From the NCBI GenBank assembly GCA_012519695.1, contig JAAYPT010000070.1, positions 1-32,236 of the forward strand: a stretch of DNA of 32,236 bases, in the 5' to 3' direction. A program made the position numbers and the translations under genes. The DNA comes from Clostridiales bacterium. GTDB lineage: Bacteria > Bacillota > Clostridia > Lachnospirales > Lachnospiraceae. Under the pieces are notes generated by a model that was not told where the DNA came from, searched no databases, and saw only the letters and a program-made list of their open reading frames with translations. This document shows positions 6,945 through 15,691 of the stretch, piece by piece. Numbering within the stretch: position 1 is the stretch's first letter; each line of letters opens with the position of its first letter.

Positions 6945-7739
6945 ATGTATATTTTCCTTTGTGAAGATAGTATTGATGGAATTTTTACGGGAGTATATGA
7001 TGCCTGGGCAAGCCGTTACGGACATCAAAATGTCTCTCTTACCACGCATACTCCGGACAATTACACACTGTTTGATGAATATATTACGGTTACTCCCGAT
7101 ACAGAAAAGAGTCAAAAAGTCGCAAACACCTTACGAACGCAACTGGGAGAGGAAGTATTTTCTCAGATTTGCGAAGCTGCTTCTGCTTTAGAGGAACCTT
7201 CTCATAGGCACAACTATATCCCTAAGGCAGATGCCGTTTATCGCACAATTGTTTTGGGATTATCTCTAAAAAATGGCAATCGTGTGTTAGATTATCTTGG
7301 AGAACCTTATGTAAATCGTGTGTTTCAGTTGTCTCGTGCCACAGGAAACGAAGCCCATCATCTCCTTGGCTTTCTGCGATTTCAAGAATTAGAAAATGGT
7401 GTTCTTTTCGCCCGTATTCATCCGAAAAATGACGTATTATCCTTTCTGGCGAATCATTTCTCGGATCGTTTACCGGAAGAAAACTTTATGATTTATGATG
7501 AGACACGAAAAAAGGCCGCCCTGCACCGGAAAGGTTCTTACTTTTTCCTTACCGGCACAGAGGACCTGGATGAACAACTATTGCAACGTCTCTCTCCACA
7601 AGAACTGGAATATCAGAAATTGTGGTGTGGATTTTTTGAAAGTATTGCTATTGAAGCCAGATGCAATCCCAAATTGCAAAATCAAAATATTCCGAAACGC
7701 TTTCAAAAAAATGCGGTAGAATTTTCTTCTCACCTATAA
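6945..7739 (+). CDS. DUF4130 family DNA metabolism protein (TIGR03915 type)
   Basis: 264 residues, soluble. Recognised by the start YIFLCEDSIDGIFTGVYDAW, the GNEAHHLLGFLRF segment (134-146), the DETRKKAALH stretch (185-194), and the C-terminal WCGFFESIAIEARCNPKLQ. These fit the DUF4130 family. In other bacteria this domain is fused to a UdgX-type uracil-DNA-binding domain; here it stands alone, without that domain. It is the expected partner of the radical SAM protein just upstream (24-base gap) and is surely cotranscribed, so it should share the LexA-type control. The biochemical role is unknown; conserved His138/His139 and Asp185/His194 could form an active or metal site, which is only a guess. 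AGGAGG with good spacing supports the ATG. Its last six bases overlap the converging chemoreceptor gene. Confidence 0.88.
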   Translation: MYIFLCEDSIDGIFTGVYDAWASRYGHQNVSLTTHTPDNYTLFDEYITVTPDTEKSQKVANTLRTQLGEEVFSQICEAASALEEPSHRHNYIPKADAVYRTIVLGLSLKNGNRVLDYLGEPYVNRVFQLSRATGNEAHHLLGFLRFQELENGVLFARIHPKNDVLSFLANHFSDRLPEENFMIYDETRKKAALHRKGSYFFLTGTEDLDEQLLQRLSPQELEYQKLWCGFFESIAIEARCNPKLQNQNIPKRFQKNAVEFSSHL

Positions 7740-9269
7740 CTGAAACATTTTTACAATCTCTTGCAACTTTGCAATATTTTCTTCACTGCTATCCACTAAT
7801 GTATTATTCACTTGCACAATCTGGAACATTTCCTGTGTTCGCTGTGCAATATCAGTAATACCACCCGCAGCCTCACTTACTGTTTTACTTACATTTTCCA
7901 CTGCATCTGCAATATCGGTAATTGCTTTTTGCAGCACCTCGATTTGACCGCCGATTTCACTCATGTCACCTTCAAATTCTGCTGCATCTTCTGTATATTG
8001 CTCTGCAACTGTATTAAAGCTACCATAGTCACTTAATACATTCTTTTCTAAGAATTCTGAGCTTTCCTCTAAACAAGCTGCCATATTTTCTACTGCTGTA
8101 TTTACTTCTCCGATAATCTCATTTATATCTGTTACTGTATTGGAAGTTTGATCAGCTAAAGAACCGATTTCACCTGCTACCACTGCGAATCCTTTTCCTG
8201 CCTCTCCGGCTCTTGCCGCCTCAATGGATGCATTTAAAGCCAATAAGTTGGTTTGACTTGAAATATCCAAAATCGCTTTGGTTAATTCGTTAATTCGCTC
8301 TACCGCCTTTGCCTGCTCTATTGCCTCGTCTGACTTGCGTCGTACGTTTTCGTACATTTGGGTTGTTTTATCACTTGCACTCTGTGTCTTACCCTTTAGC
8401 AGACCAGCCCGCTCTTTTACTTCAACAGATACTTTTTGTCCTACTTCTGAACGGTTTCGGATTACTTCTGCGCGTTGACGAATATCTGCAATTGTATTAT
8501 TTACGGTTTCCATAGTTGCTGCTGTCTCTTCCATTGCCGCTGCAAGCTGTTGGGTAACTGCTACATTACTCTCTCCCATTTCACTGACCTGATCTGTTGT
8601 CTGTGTCATTTGAGCAACTGTCTTACTGATATCTTCATCTGCGGTACGAATATCTTCTACCATCTTTCGAAGATTTCTTCGCATATTATGCATCGATACT
8701 GCCATTGCTGCCGTTTCGTCTTTTTTCTTATAAAGAACATCATTATTGGGATCGTGGGTAAAGTTAAACTTCGCCGTGGATTCCACAATTCCATTAATCT
8801 GCTGAATCGGTTTTGTCAATCCGCGACTAATCAAAAGACCTATGACCGCAGAAATAAGCAATGCTAAAACCGCTCCTCCGGCAATCATTTTTCCTAAGTA
8901 TATTGCTTCCCCACGAAGCTCTGACAATGCAACCGTCATTACCAATAACATACCATTGTCAAGTTTTGTATAATACAAGTCTTTTTGAGCACCTTTATAT
9001 GTATACTCCACAATTTTTTCTTCCTTACTCTCATCTGACAATGCTGCTTCTACCGTAGACAACCTGCTGTCTGCATCCGAAAGTTGCGTTCCCGTCTCTA
9101 AATCCTTATGATACATGACCTTTCCATCTGCATTTGCCAGAAAACTATAACCCATATCAATTGTGGAATCGTCTTTTAGTGTTTCTTCAAATTTTGAAAA
9201 ATCAATGTCCATACCAACAATTCCGATGGACTCACCATTTACATAAATTGGTACAACATAAGAAATCAT
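7734..9269 (-). CDS. Methyl-accepting chemotaxis protein, C-terminal part of a split gene
   Basis: 511 residues that continue the receptor begun at 9823. In order: the membrane-proximal half of a dCache-type sensor domain (1-120, with [18 protein letters not shown]), membrane segment 2 (127-149), HAMP (about 150-205), and the MCP signalling domain (about 210-511). The hairpin tip (about 335-370) includes [16 protein letters not shown] and [11 protein letters not shown]. The cytoplasmic tip would bind CheW and CheA. Alone it lacks membrane segment 1 and half of the sensor. Its ATG lies in an (AT)6 tract and overlaps the stop of the upstream part as ATGA, without a ribosome site of its own. Expression would need reinitiation, frameshifting, or a repeat-length change. 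Restored, the full receptor is about 695 residues, normal for this class. Confidence 0.85.
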   Translation of the reverse strand: MISYVVPIYVNGESIGIVGMDIDFSKFEETLKDDSTIDMGYSFLANADGKVMYHKDLETGTQLSDADSRLSTVEAALSDESKEEKIVEYTYKGAQKDLYYTKLDNGMLLVMTVALSELRGEAIYLGKMIAGGAVLALLISAVIGLLISRGLTKPIQQINGIVESTAKFNFTHDPNNDVLYKKKDETAAMAVSMHNMRRNLRKMVEDIRTADEDISKTVAQMTQTTDQVSEMGESNVAVTQQLAAAMEETAATMETVNNTIADIRQRAEVIRNRSEVGQKVSVEVKERAGLLKGKTQSASDKTTQMYENVRRKSDEAIEQAKAVERINELTKAILDISSQTNLLALNASIEAARAGEAGKGFAVVAGEIGSLADQTSNTVTDINEIIGEVNTAVENMAACLEESSEFLEKNVLSDYGSFNTVAEQYTEDAAEFEGDMSEIGGQIEVLQKAITDIADAVENVSKTVSEAAGGITDIAQRTQEMFQIVQVNNTLVDSSEENIAKLQEIVKMFQL

Positions 9270-9823
9270 ATATATATATCAATATTTGAGTTTAAATATG
9301 GTTCCATCCATGTTGCCTTTTTATTTTCTACCGGAATATAATACCATCCGACATGTTCTACATCACTTTTATCGTACATAGAAAAATCTGTCGGTGTTAC
9401 ACTTTCAAATTCTTCATCATCTGAATTTCTTGTAAGAAATAAACCGCTTGTTGGTTCTGTAAAATCAGGATTATAACGAATGTATGCGGTCAGTGCTCCT
9501 TCTGTATTGGATGCCGCCTCCATTAGTACATTTTTCATTTTCTCTGTGTAGGTATCTACATACTCTTTGTTGCTTTTAAATTCCTCCGGATCTTCTAGGT
9601 CTGCGATTGCAATATTATATACTGTATCTACCGACTGGGATACTCTTTGAAGCATACCGTTAATTTTCTGACTTTGCTCCTGAGTATTTAATTCCATAAT
9701 TCTTTTGGAATCTTTATAAGATGTCCTGTATACATTCTGTATGCTGATAACTCCACATACGCAAACAGAAATCAATGTACAAATTAGCACTGATATGGTA
9801 ATTTTGGTCTTGATTGACTTCAT
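9266..9823 (-). CDS. Methyl-accepting chemotaxis protein, N-terminal part of a split gene
   Basis: 185 residues: membrane segment 1 (9-28), then the first half of an extracellular dCache-type sensor (about 35-184, with GALTAYIRYNPDFTEPTSGLF and VGWYYIPVENKKATWMEPY). It stops with TGA exactly where the (AT)n tract shifts frame; the sensor sequence resumes in the other frame as MISYVVPIY. With five AT units instead of six, the reading would be DIYMISY and the receptor whole. A strong AGAAGGGGG site seven bases before the ATG shows the gene start is intact. It may be a recent pseudogene, a phase-variable gene, or a sequencing artefact; the remaining codons show no other decay. It lies 72 bases after rsmA on the same strand. 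Confidence 0.8.
   Translation of the reverse strand: MKSIKTKITISVLICTLISVCVCGVISIQNVYRTSYKDSKRIMELNTQEQSQKINGMLQRVSQSVDTVYNIAIADLEDPEEFKSNKEYVDTYTEKMKNVLMEAASNTEGALTAYIRYNPDFTEPTSGLFLTRNSDDEEFESVTPTDFSMYDKSDVEHVGWYYIPVENKKATWMEPYLNSNIDIYI
9268..9279. repeat. (AT)6 dinucleotide tract at the chemoreceptor frameshift
   Basis: Twelve bases of alternating A and T inside the receptor gene. The stop TGA of the upstream part (9268-9266) and the ATG of the downstream part (9269-9267) overlap at its edge. Removing one AT unit, or adding two, restores a single frame. Confidence 0.9.
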
Positions 9824-9895
9824 ATAATAGTCCCCCTTCTCCTTCGCATTTGTGCATTTTGTTGACTACAATTATAATTTTACCATATTTTTCAT

Positions 9896-10765
9896 CTATT
9901 TCAACATATTCTTTATAATATTACTTAATTTTGCAAACTGCTCTAAGCTTAATGCTTCTCCTCGAATGCTTGCACTCACTCCCAGCTCTTGGATTGCCTG
10001 AGCAATCTTTTCCTTAGATAACGGAATATCCGATGCATTATTCAAACCATTTGCCAATGTTTTTCTGCGTTGATTAAAGGACGCACGAATGATACGAAAC
10101 ATCATTTTTTCATCCTCTACCTGTACCGGTACTTCCTTATGTCTTGTGAGACGTATTACCGCACTTCCGACTTTCGGTCTTGGCATAAAACAATTTGGTG
10201 GCACATTCGCTACAATCTCCGGTTTTGCATAATATTGTACAGCCAAAGAAAGCGCCCCGTATTCCTTTGTCCCCGGTCCTACTTGCATACGGTCTGCCAC
10301 TTCCTTTTGTACCATGATGGTAATGCTATCAATGGGAACATGACTTTCAAACAGTCCCATAATAATGGGTGTGGTTATATAATAAGGCAAATTCGCTACT
10401 ACTTTAATTGGTTTTCCGCCATTTCGTTCTTCTGCTAATTTGTTAATATCCACTTTTAAAATATCATTGTTGATTACTTCTACATTATCGTAATCACTTA
10501 AGGTATCTGCCAAAATAGGAATCAGATTTTTATCAATTTCTACTGCTGCTACTTCCCTGGCATTTTCACATAGATACTGTGTCATGGTTCCGATTCCCGG
10601 TCCGATTTCTAACACAAAATCTTCTTTTGTCACGCCTGCCGCTGCAATGATGCGCTCTAAAACCCTTGTATCAATTAAAAAATTTTGTCCGAATTTTTTT
10701 TGAAAATTAAAATTATACTTTTGCAATACCGCAATGGTATTTTGTGGATTTCCTAATGTTGCCAT
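9896..10765 (-). CDS. rsmA: 16S rRNA (adenine1518/1519-N6)-dimethyltransferase RsmA (KsgA)
   Basis: 289 residues, the usual length. It dimethylates the two adjacent adenines in the helix 45 loop of 16S rRNA late in 30S assembly, using SAM. The family start KKFGQNFLID, the SAM motif EIGPGIGTMT (GPGIG at 55-59), the acidic VEIDK, and the catalytic NLPYYITTPI (NLPY at 125-128) are all present. The C-terminal helical domain includes FNQRRKTLANGL. Loss in other bacteria gives kasugamycin resistance. It follows tatD by 21 bases, a neighbourhood common in Firmicutes, with GGAGTAG as ribosome site. The same transcript may run on into the chemoreceptor gene. Confidence 0.97.
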   Translation of the reverse strand: MATLGNPQNTIAVLQKYNFNFQKKFGQNFLIDTRVLERIIAAAGVTKEDFVLEIGPGIGTMTQYLCENAREVAAVEIDKNLIPILADTLSDYDNVEVINNDILKVDINKLAEERNGGKPIKVVANLPYYITTPIIMGLFESHVPIDSITIMVQKEVADRMQVGPGTKEYGALSLAVQYYAKPEIVANVPPNCFMPRPKVGSAVIRLTRHKEVPVQVEDEKMMFRIIRASFNQRRKTLANGLNNASDIPLSKEKIAQAIQELGVSASIRGEALSLEQFAKLSNIIKNMLK

Positions 10766-10786
10766 AACTAAACTACTCCTATTCTA

Positions 10787-11572
10787 TTACTCCTTCTCTG
10801 CCTTTACCCCAAAGAGACGCTGTGCATTTCTTCGAGTGGCTTCTATTACTTCCTCCGGCGTAATTCCTCGAATATGTGCAATTTCTGCTGCTACATATGG
10901 TAAGTTCAAAGAGGAATTGCGTGTACCGCGGTTCGGTTCCGGTGCTAAATACGGGCAATCTGTCTCCAGCAAAATCCGTTCCATTGGTACGGTTGCTGCT
11001 ACTTCTTTTACTTTTTTCGCATTCTTAAAGGTCACTACTCCGCCGATTCCAATATAGTATCCCATTTTTACATATTCCGCTGCCATTTCCTTAGAATAAG
11101 AAAAGCAATGAATTACCCCTGGAATTTCTTCGGCATGAATCCCCTTCATAAGTTTTAGTGTATCTTCTGCTGCATCTCTTGAATGAATAATAACAGGCAA
11201 TCCTTCCATTTTTGCCAGTTTCATCTGCCATTCAAACCATTCTCTCTGGGCTTTTTGTACTTCTTCTTCCTTATCCCAATAATAATCCAGTCCAATTTCA
11301 CCTATGGCTACTATCTTTTCCAGTGTGGATTTTTCTTCCAGCCACCTACAAGTATCATCATTCAAGTCTCCAATATCACTTGGGTGTATTCCAATTGCAC
11401 CATAAATAAAATCATACTTATTCATAAGCTCTACGGTTTTCTCACAACCACGAAAATCAGAACCTACATTTATAATTGTCTCTATTCCATTTTCCTTCAT
11501 AGATGTTAGCAATTCTTCTCTGTCATTATCGAACTGCGCATCATCATAATGTGCATGACTTTCAAATATCAT
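10787..11572 (-). CDS. tatD: TatD family metal-dependent hydrolase (DNase)
   Basis: 261 residues forming a TIM-barrel metallohydrolase. The metal ligands can be read in order: HAH (His6, His8), GEIGLD (Glu92), IIHSRDA (His130), IHCF (His155) and ETDCPYLAP (Asp205), followed by PNRGTRNS. TatD/YcfH proteins are 3'-5' exonucleases or DNases; a housekeeping or DNA-repair role is usual. The ATG at 11572 lies inside the end of the GGDEF gene (11-base overlap) with GGAG just ahead, so translation is probably coupled. rsmA follows by 21 bases. The order metG-tatD-rsmA is familiar from Firmicutes; the extra GGDEF gene between metG and tatD is the unusual part. Confidence 0.95.
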   Translation of the reverse strand: MIFESHAHYDDAQFDNDREELLTSMKENGIETIINVGSDFRGCEKTVELMNKYDFIYGAIGIHPSDIGDLNDDTCRWLEEKSTLEKIVAIGEIGLDYYWDKEEEVQKAQREWFEWQMKLAKMEGLPVIIHSRDAAEDTLKLMKGIHAEEIPGVIHCFSYSKEMAAEYVKMGYYIGIGGVVTFKNAKKVKEVAATVPMERILLETDCPYLAPEPNRGTRNSSLNLPYVAAEIAHIRGITPEEVIEATRRNAQRLFGVKAEKE

Positions 11573-13223
11573 CTTTTCTCCTACTTACCAGAACAATTGT
11601 GTCCACCAGTTCATCTTCTTTTTCATACTTCATACACACACTGTTCTTTTCACATTGCTTTGCCTGATATAGTGCACCATCTGCGGAATGCAAATAATCC
11701 CATACGCTTTTTCTTTCTTTTGGGATTGTATTATGGATTCCCTGAGAAATGGTAATAACATGTGTCTCCGGGGAATATTGGTGCAGTATTTTCTGCTTTA
11801 ATATTTCCTGTCTTAAAATTACTGCCTCGTGCAAAATTTCTTCACTTGTTTTCCCATAATAGAGAATCACAAATTCATCCCCACCATAGCGGGCACAAAA
11901 AACATTTTTTTCTTTTTCCGTGAACTGATGCAATACTTTTGCTATGGTTTTTAAACATTCATCACCCTTTTGGTGGCCATATCCGTCATTATATTGTTTA
12001 AAATAATCTACATCTAAAATTTCTATTCCGAAATTCTTCCGTTCTCGATACGCTTTTTCATATAATTCTTCCGCAAACGCTTTTAAACGATACCGATTCG
12101 GTAACTCTGTAAGGGCATCTCTCTCCGCTTTTTCCCGCAACAAGGTTGTCTCTTTTCGTAATGTCTCTTCTTTCCCCTCGGCCTCCTCAAGACTAAAACG
12201 TAATTCTGCCGCCCTTCTTAGCATTACAAGATTCTCTTTATGCTGTATTTCCCTACATTCATAGAGTTCCGCACAAGCTTCTAAGTATTCCTTTCTTCTT
12301 GTAAGTCCTTTATAGTATCGGATTTTTAACCGCAAAAACTCAGCCTTCATATTCATGACCTGCATATCTTCAAGCCATTTTTCCAATTTTTCAAAAAGCT
12401 GCCGGACTTCCTCGTACTTCTTTAAGTTTAACAGAAAATCCCCAAAGCTAAACACATCTTCCCAGATTTCAAGAAAAATCGGAAAAGAATCCATACACTC
12501 CATTGCTTTTAATATATTCTCTTCACAGGCTTCTTCCATCCCCTTCGCATGACAAAGACGGGCACGAAAACCATAAATCAGTACCCAATCCGTATGATCC
12601 AGTTCTTCTTCCTGCATCCACTTTGTCATTTGTCTTTCTGATGCCTCTGCCTCTGCTGTTTTTTCAAGTTGAATATAACATTCTCCCATAATAATATAAA
12701 TCATAATGAGATTTTGTCTTGCTCTCTGATTTTCTGTGAATTTTAGAAGTAACTGTTCTGATTTTGAAAAATAGTATATTGCCTGATCAAATTCCTCTAA
12801 ACGCATATAAAGCTGTCCCATATTATTATATATCATGGCAACCTCATATTCACATTCATACGTTTTTCCTATTTTTACTCCTTGCAGATACTGATCCAAT
12901 GCAACCGTTATATTTCCCTGATCTGCCGCACTGATTCCCATCAAATTATAGGAACGTGCCAAAATAGACCATTGGGCAGATTCTTTCTGATATTCCACTC
13001 CAATCTGCAAATATTTAGAAAACTTCTTATAATCATTTAAAACAAAATATATATTGGCAAGATGATAGTACCCAAATCCTAATAACTTAGCATCCTGCAT
13101 TTTCTCGCCTTTTTCAATTAACTCATCACAAAGCACTTTTCCCTTCTCCGGGTCTGTCATTGCCTTTACTGGAATATCATCTGTAAGTTTTCTAATCTCA
13201 GTTGAGTATCCGAAAAAATCCAT
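11562..13223 (-). CDS. TPR-repeat diguanylate cyclase-type GGDEF protein
   Basis: 553 residues with no membrane segment. The N-terminal two thirds (about 45-330) are helical TPR-like repeats, for example GYYHLANIYFVLNDYKKFSKYL and IYNNMGQLYMRLEEFDQAIYYF. A coiled coil follows (about 330-368), then a GGDEF domain (about 369-545). The domain has DALTELPNRY, the metal-site LDVDYFKQYND (Asp404, Asp406) and an intact GGDEF (447-451), so c-di-GMP synthesis is plausible. The RxxD inhibitory site expected a few residues before GGDEF is not seen (EKNVFCARYGGDEF). The TPR part probably senses a protein or peptide partner. It starts 28 bases after a terminator hairpin that closes metG, and overlaps tatD by 11 bases. 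AAGGA precedes the ATG. Confidence 0.9.
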   Translation of the reverse strand: MDFFGYSTEIRKLTDDIPVKAMTDPEKGKVLCDELIEKGEKMQDAKLLGFGYYHLANIYFVLNDYKKFSKYLQIGVEYQKESAQWSILARSYNLMGISAADQGNITVALDQYLQGVKIGKTYECEYEVAMIYNNMGQLYMRLEEFDQAIYYFSKSEQLLLKFTENQRARQNLIMIYIIMGECYIQLEKTAEAEASERQMTKWMQEEELDHTDWVLIYGFRARLCHAKGMEEACEENILKAMECMDSFPIFLEIWEDVFSFGDFLLNLKKYEEVRQLFEKLEKWLEDMQVMNMKAEFLRLKIRYYKGLTRRKEYLEACAELYECREIQHKENLVMLRRAAELRFSLEEAEGKEETLRKETTLLREKAERDALTELPNRYRLKAFAEELYEKAYRERKNFGIEILDVDYFKQYNDGYGHQKGDECLKTIAKVLHQFTEKEKNVFCARYGGDEFVILYYGKTSEEILHEAVILRQEILKQKILHQYSPETHVITISQGIHNTIPKERKSVWDYLHSADGALYQAKQCEKNSVCMKYEKEDELVDTIVLVSRRKDDI

Positions 13224-13250
13224 GGACTACAATCCTTTCTTTACAGAAAA

Positions 13251-13298
13251 ACGTATTTAAGAAGAACTGTGCATCCTCGCGCAACCTCTTAAATACGT
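13251..13298 (-). terminator. Rho-independent terminator after metG
   Basis: A perfect 12-bp inverted repeat, ACGTATTTAAGA (13251-13262) and TCTTAAATACGT (13287-13298), with a 24-base loop. On the minus strand it ends in five T's. It closes metG but stands only 28 bases upstream of the GGDEF start, so that operon needs either read-through or a promoter within this short interval; none was clear. Confidence 0.75.
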
Positions 13299-13321
13299 CT
13301 TATGTTTTCAATTATCCCTTA

Positions 13322-15289
13322 TTAACAAATCTCTGCTCCAGATGGCATGCTCTTCTCCGGTACTACTAAAGCAAGCTGCCCGTTTTCATCTTCTGCGCAA
13401 AGCAACATTCCTTCGGATAATACTCCTGCAAGTTTTGCCGGCTTCAAGTTAACCAAAACCATTACTTTCTTTCCTACCATTTCTTCCGGTGTATAGTACT
13501 TACGGATTCCAGATACAATTTGTTTTACCTGACTTCCGATACGCACCTGGGAACAAAGTAATTTCTTAGATTTCGCAACGGCTTCACATGCAATAATTTC
13601 TCCCACCTGGAATTGCATCTTCATAAAATCATCATACTCTATTTCCGGCTTAGATTCAATATCTATTCCATTTTCTTCTGTCTTTTCTTCCGGCTCTTCT
13701 TTTTTCGGATGCAACTGTGCTACCTTTTCCATTACTTCTTCTAATTTCATACGCTCAAATAAAATTTCCGGCTCTGCTGTCACTTTTGTTCCACTAACAT
13801 AATGTCCGAATGTATTTAAGCCTTCGTATGGGATCTCTTTTGCATTTAACTGGCTTAAAATCTTTTCTGCGGTCTGTGGCATAAAGCTCTTTAACAAAGT
13901 AGCTCCGATAGAGATACTTTCTACCAGATTATATAAAACCGTGGCAAGACGTGGCTTATCTGCCTCTTCCTTCGCTAAAATCCATGGAGTTGTTTCATCA
14001 ATGTATTTGTTGCAACGTTTAAATAAGTTAAAGATTTCTGTGATTGCATCTGCAACACGAAGTTCTCCCATCTTAGCTTCTACTTTTGCAACAGTTCCTG
14101 TTACAACTGCTTTCAAATCATCATCTACAGAATCTGTAACTCCTGCATCTTTTACTACTCCGTCAAAATATTTATTGCTCATGGAAATTGTTCTGTTTAC
14201 CAAATTTCCAAGAGTGTTTGCCAAATCGGAATTTCTTCTTTCGGTTATTAACTCCCAGGAAATAACACCGTCATTGTCGAATGGCATCTCATGAAGCAGG
14301 AAGTAACGAATGGCATCTACGCCGAACATATCTACTAATTCATCTGCATAAAGCACATTTCCCTTGGACTTACTCATCTTACCATCACCCTGCAACAGCC
14401 ATGGATGTCCAAATACCTGCTTTGGTAATGGTAAATCCAATGCCATTAAGAAGATTGGCCAATAAATGGTATGGAAACGAATAATATCTTTTCCGATCAA
14501 ATGAAGGTCTGCCGGCCAGTTCTTTTTGAATAAATCAGATGAATTACCATCCGCATCATATCCAATCTTGGTAATATAGTTTGTCAACGCATCCAGCCAT
14601 ACATAAACCACATGCTTTGGATCAAAGTCTACCGGAATTCCCCAGCTAAAAGAAGTTCTGGATACACACAAATCCTGAAGTCCCGGTAACAGGAAGTTAT
14701 TCATCATTTCATTTTTACGAGATACCGGCTGTATAAAATCCGGATGTGTATTGATATGCTCGATTAAACGGTCTGCATATTTGCTCATTTTAAAGAAGTA
14801 TGCTTCTTCCTTTGCAGGCTGTACTTCACGTCCACAATCCGGACATTTTCCGTCTACTAACTGTGACTCTGTCCAGAAAGATTCACAAGGGGTACAGTAC
14901 AATCCTTCATAAGAACCTTTATAAATGTCACCCTGGTCATAAAGCTTTTTAAAAATCTTTGCAACCTGTGTTTCATGGTCTTTATCAGTGGTACGAATAA
15001 AGTTGTCATAGGAGGCTCCCATCAAGTCCCATACTTCCTTTACCTGACCTGCTACATGGTCTACATATTCCTTTGGTGTAATTCCCTGTTCTTCTGCCTT
15101 TAACTGAATCTTCTGACCATGTTCATCGGTTCCTGTCTGGAAATATACATCATAGCCTTCCTGACGTTTGTATCTGGCAATCGCATCTGCCAATACAATC
15201 TCATAAGTATTTCCAATATGAGGTTTTCCTGAAGTATAGGCAATGGCTGTTGTCATATAGTACTTTCCTTTGTTACATTTTGTACACAT
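13322..15289 (-). CDS. metG: Methionyl-tRNA synthetase
   Basis: 655 residues. It charges tRNA(Met) with methionine in the cytoplasm. The class I signatures are HIGN (24-27) and KMSKS (304-308). The zinc-knuckle cysteines lie in YCTPCESF...GKCPDCG, and TGTDEHGQKI is typical. The C-terminal Trbp111-like domain (about 548-655, from DDFMKMQFQVGEI to GMLLCAED) is the tRNA-binding/dimer module found in longer MetRS proteins. The N-terminus MCTKCNKGKYYMTTA has an extra CxxC. GGAGGA seven bases ahead supports the ATG at 15289 over the internal Met12. Expression should be set by the T-box leader upstream; a terminator follows. Confidence 0.97.
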   Translation of the reverse strand: MCTKCNKGKYYMTTAIAYTSGKPHIGNTYEIVLADAIARYKRQEGYDVYFQTGTDEHGQKIQLKAEEQGITPKEYVDHVAGQVKEVWDLMGASYDNFIRTTDKDHETQVAKIFKKLYDQGDIYKGSYEGLYCTPCESFWTESQLVDGKCPDCGREVQPAKEEAYFFKMSKYADRLIEHINTHPDFIQPVSRKNEMMNNFLLPGLQDLCVSRTSFSWGIPVDFDPKHVVYVWLDALTNYITKIGYDADGNSSDLFKKNWPADLHLIGKDIIRFHTIYWPIFLMALDLPLPKQVFGHPWLLQGDGKMSKSKGNVLYADELVDMFGVDAIRYFLLHEMPFDNDGVISWELITERRNSDLANTLGNLVNRTISMSNKYFDGVVKDAGVTDSVDDDLKAVVTGTVAKVEAKMGELRVADAITEIFNLFKRCNKYIDETTPWILAKEEADKPRLATVLYNLVESISIGATLLKSFMPQTAEKILSQLNAKEIPYEGLNTFGHYVSGTKVTAEPEILFERMKLEEVMEKVAQLHPKKEEPEEKTEENGIDIESKPEIEYDDFMKMQFQVGEIIACEAVAKSKKLLCSQVRIGSQVKQIVSGIRKYYTPEEMVGKKVMVLVNLKPAKLAGVLSEGMLLCAEDENGQLALVVPEKSMPSGAEIC

Positions 15290-15378
15290 AAATTTTTCCT
15301 CCTAAAATAACTATATTTTATATCACAGGGAAATCATAACTTTCACACTTTCATGCAACATGGTATTTCCTATGATAT

Positions 15379-15646
15379 AAAAAACCCGTCTTCCATATCT
15401 CTATAGAAGACGGGCGATAATTGTCCGTGATACCACTTCTTTTCATCTGCATCTCACAACACAGACCTCAGTAAGTACTTTCATACTCTTCGCTATAACA
15501 GGCGACCCTGTCACTATCTAGCCTACCGGTTCGATAATGCCACTCCAAAGCCATCTTCCACACACTCTCTTGCATCCCTTCTCAGCTACCGGGATTCTCT
15601 TTGCCATTCCTTTGCATGTACTCTCTTTTTCTCAGTGTTTATCTAC
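15379..15646 (-). promoter_or_regulatory. T-box riboswitch leader of metG
   Basis: On the minus strand the leader ends with the T-box AAGTGGTATCACGG (15438-15425), whose UGGU would pair with the ACCA end of uncharged tRNA(Met). A 9-bp terminator stem follows (15406-15414 with 15385-15393) and then six T's. A stem I region with AGAGA-like and GGTAGCTGAGAAGGGATG-like elements lies upstream. The likely specifier is ATG at 15554-15552 in GAAGATGGC; this assignment is tentative. The T-box departs from the common GGTGGTACCGCG. The leader fills most of the 402 gene-free bases between 15290 and 15691. Confidence 0.85.
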
Positions 15647-15652
15647 CTAAAA

Positions 15653-15681
15653 AATTTAGCACAGAACTTCCGCTAAGTCAA
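15653..15681 (-). promoter_or_regulatory. promoter of the metG T-box transcript
   Basis: TTGACT (15681-15676) and TAAATT (15658-15653) with a 17-base spacer put the start near 15646. The -35 box lies 10 bases beyond the stop codon of the exchanger gene. Confidence 0.5.
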
Positions 15682-15691
15682 GTTTTACTTA

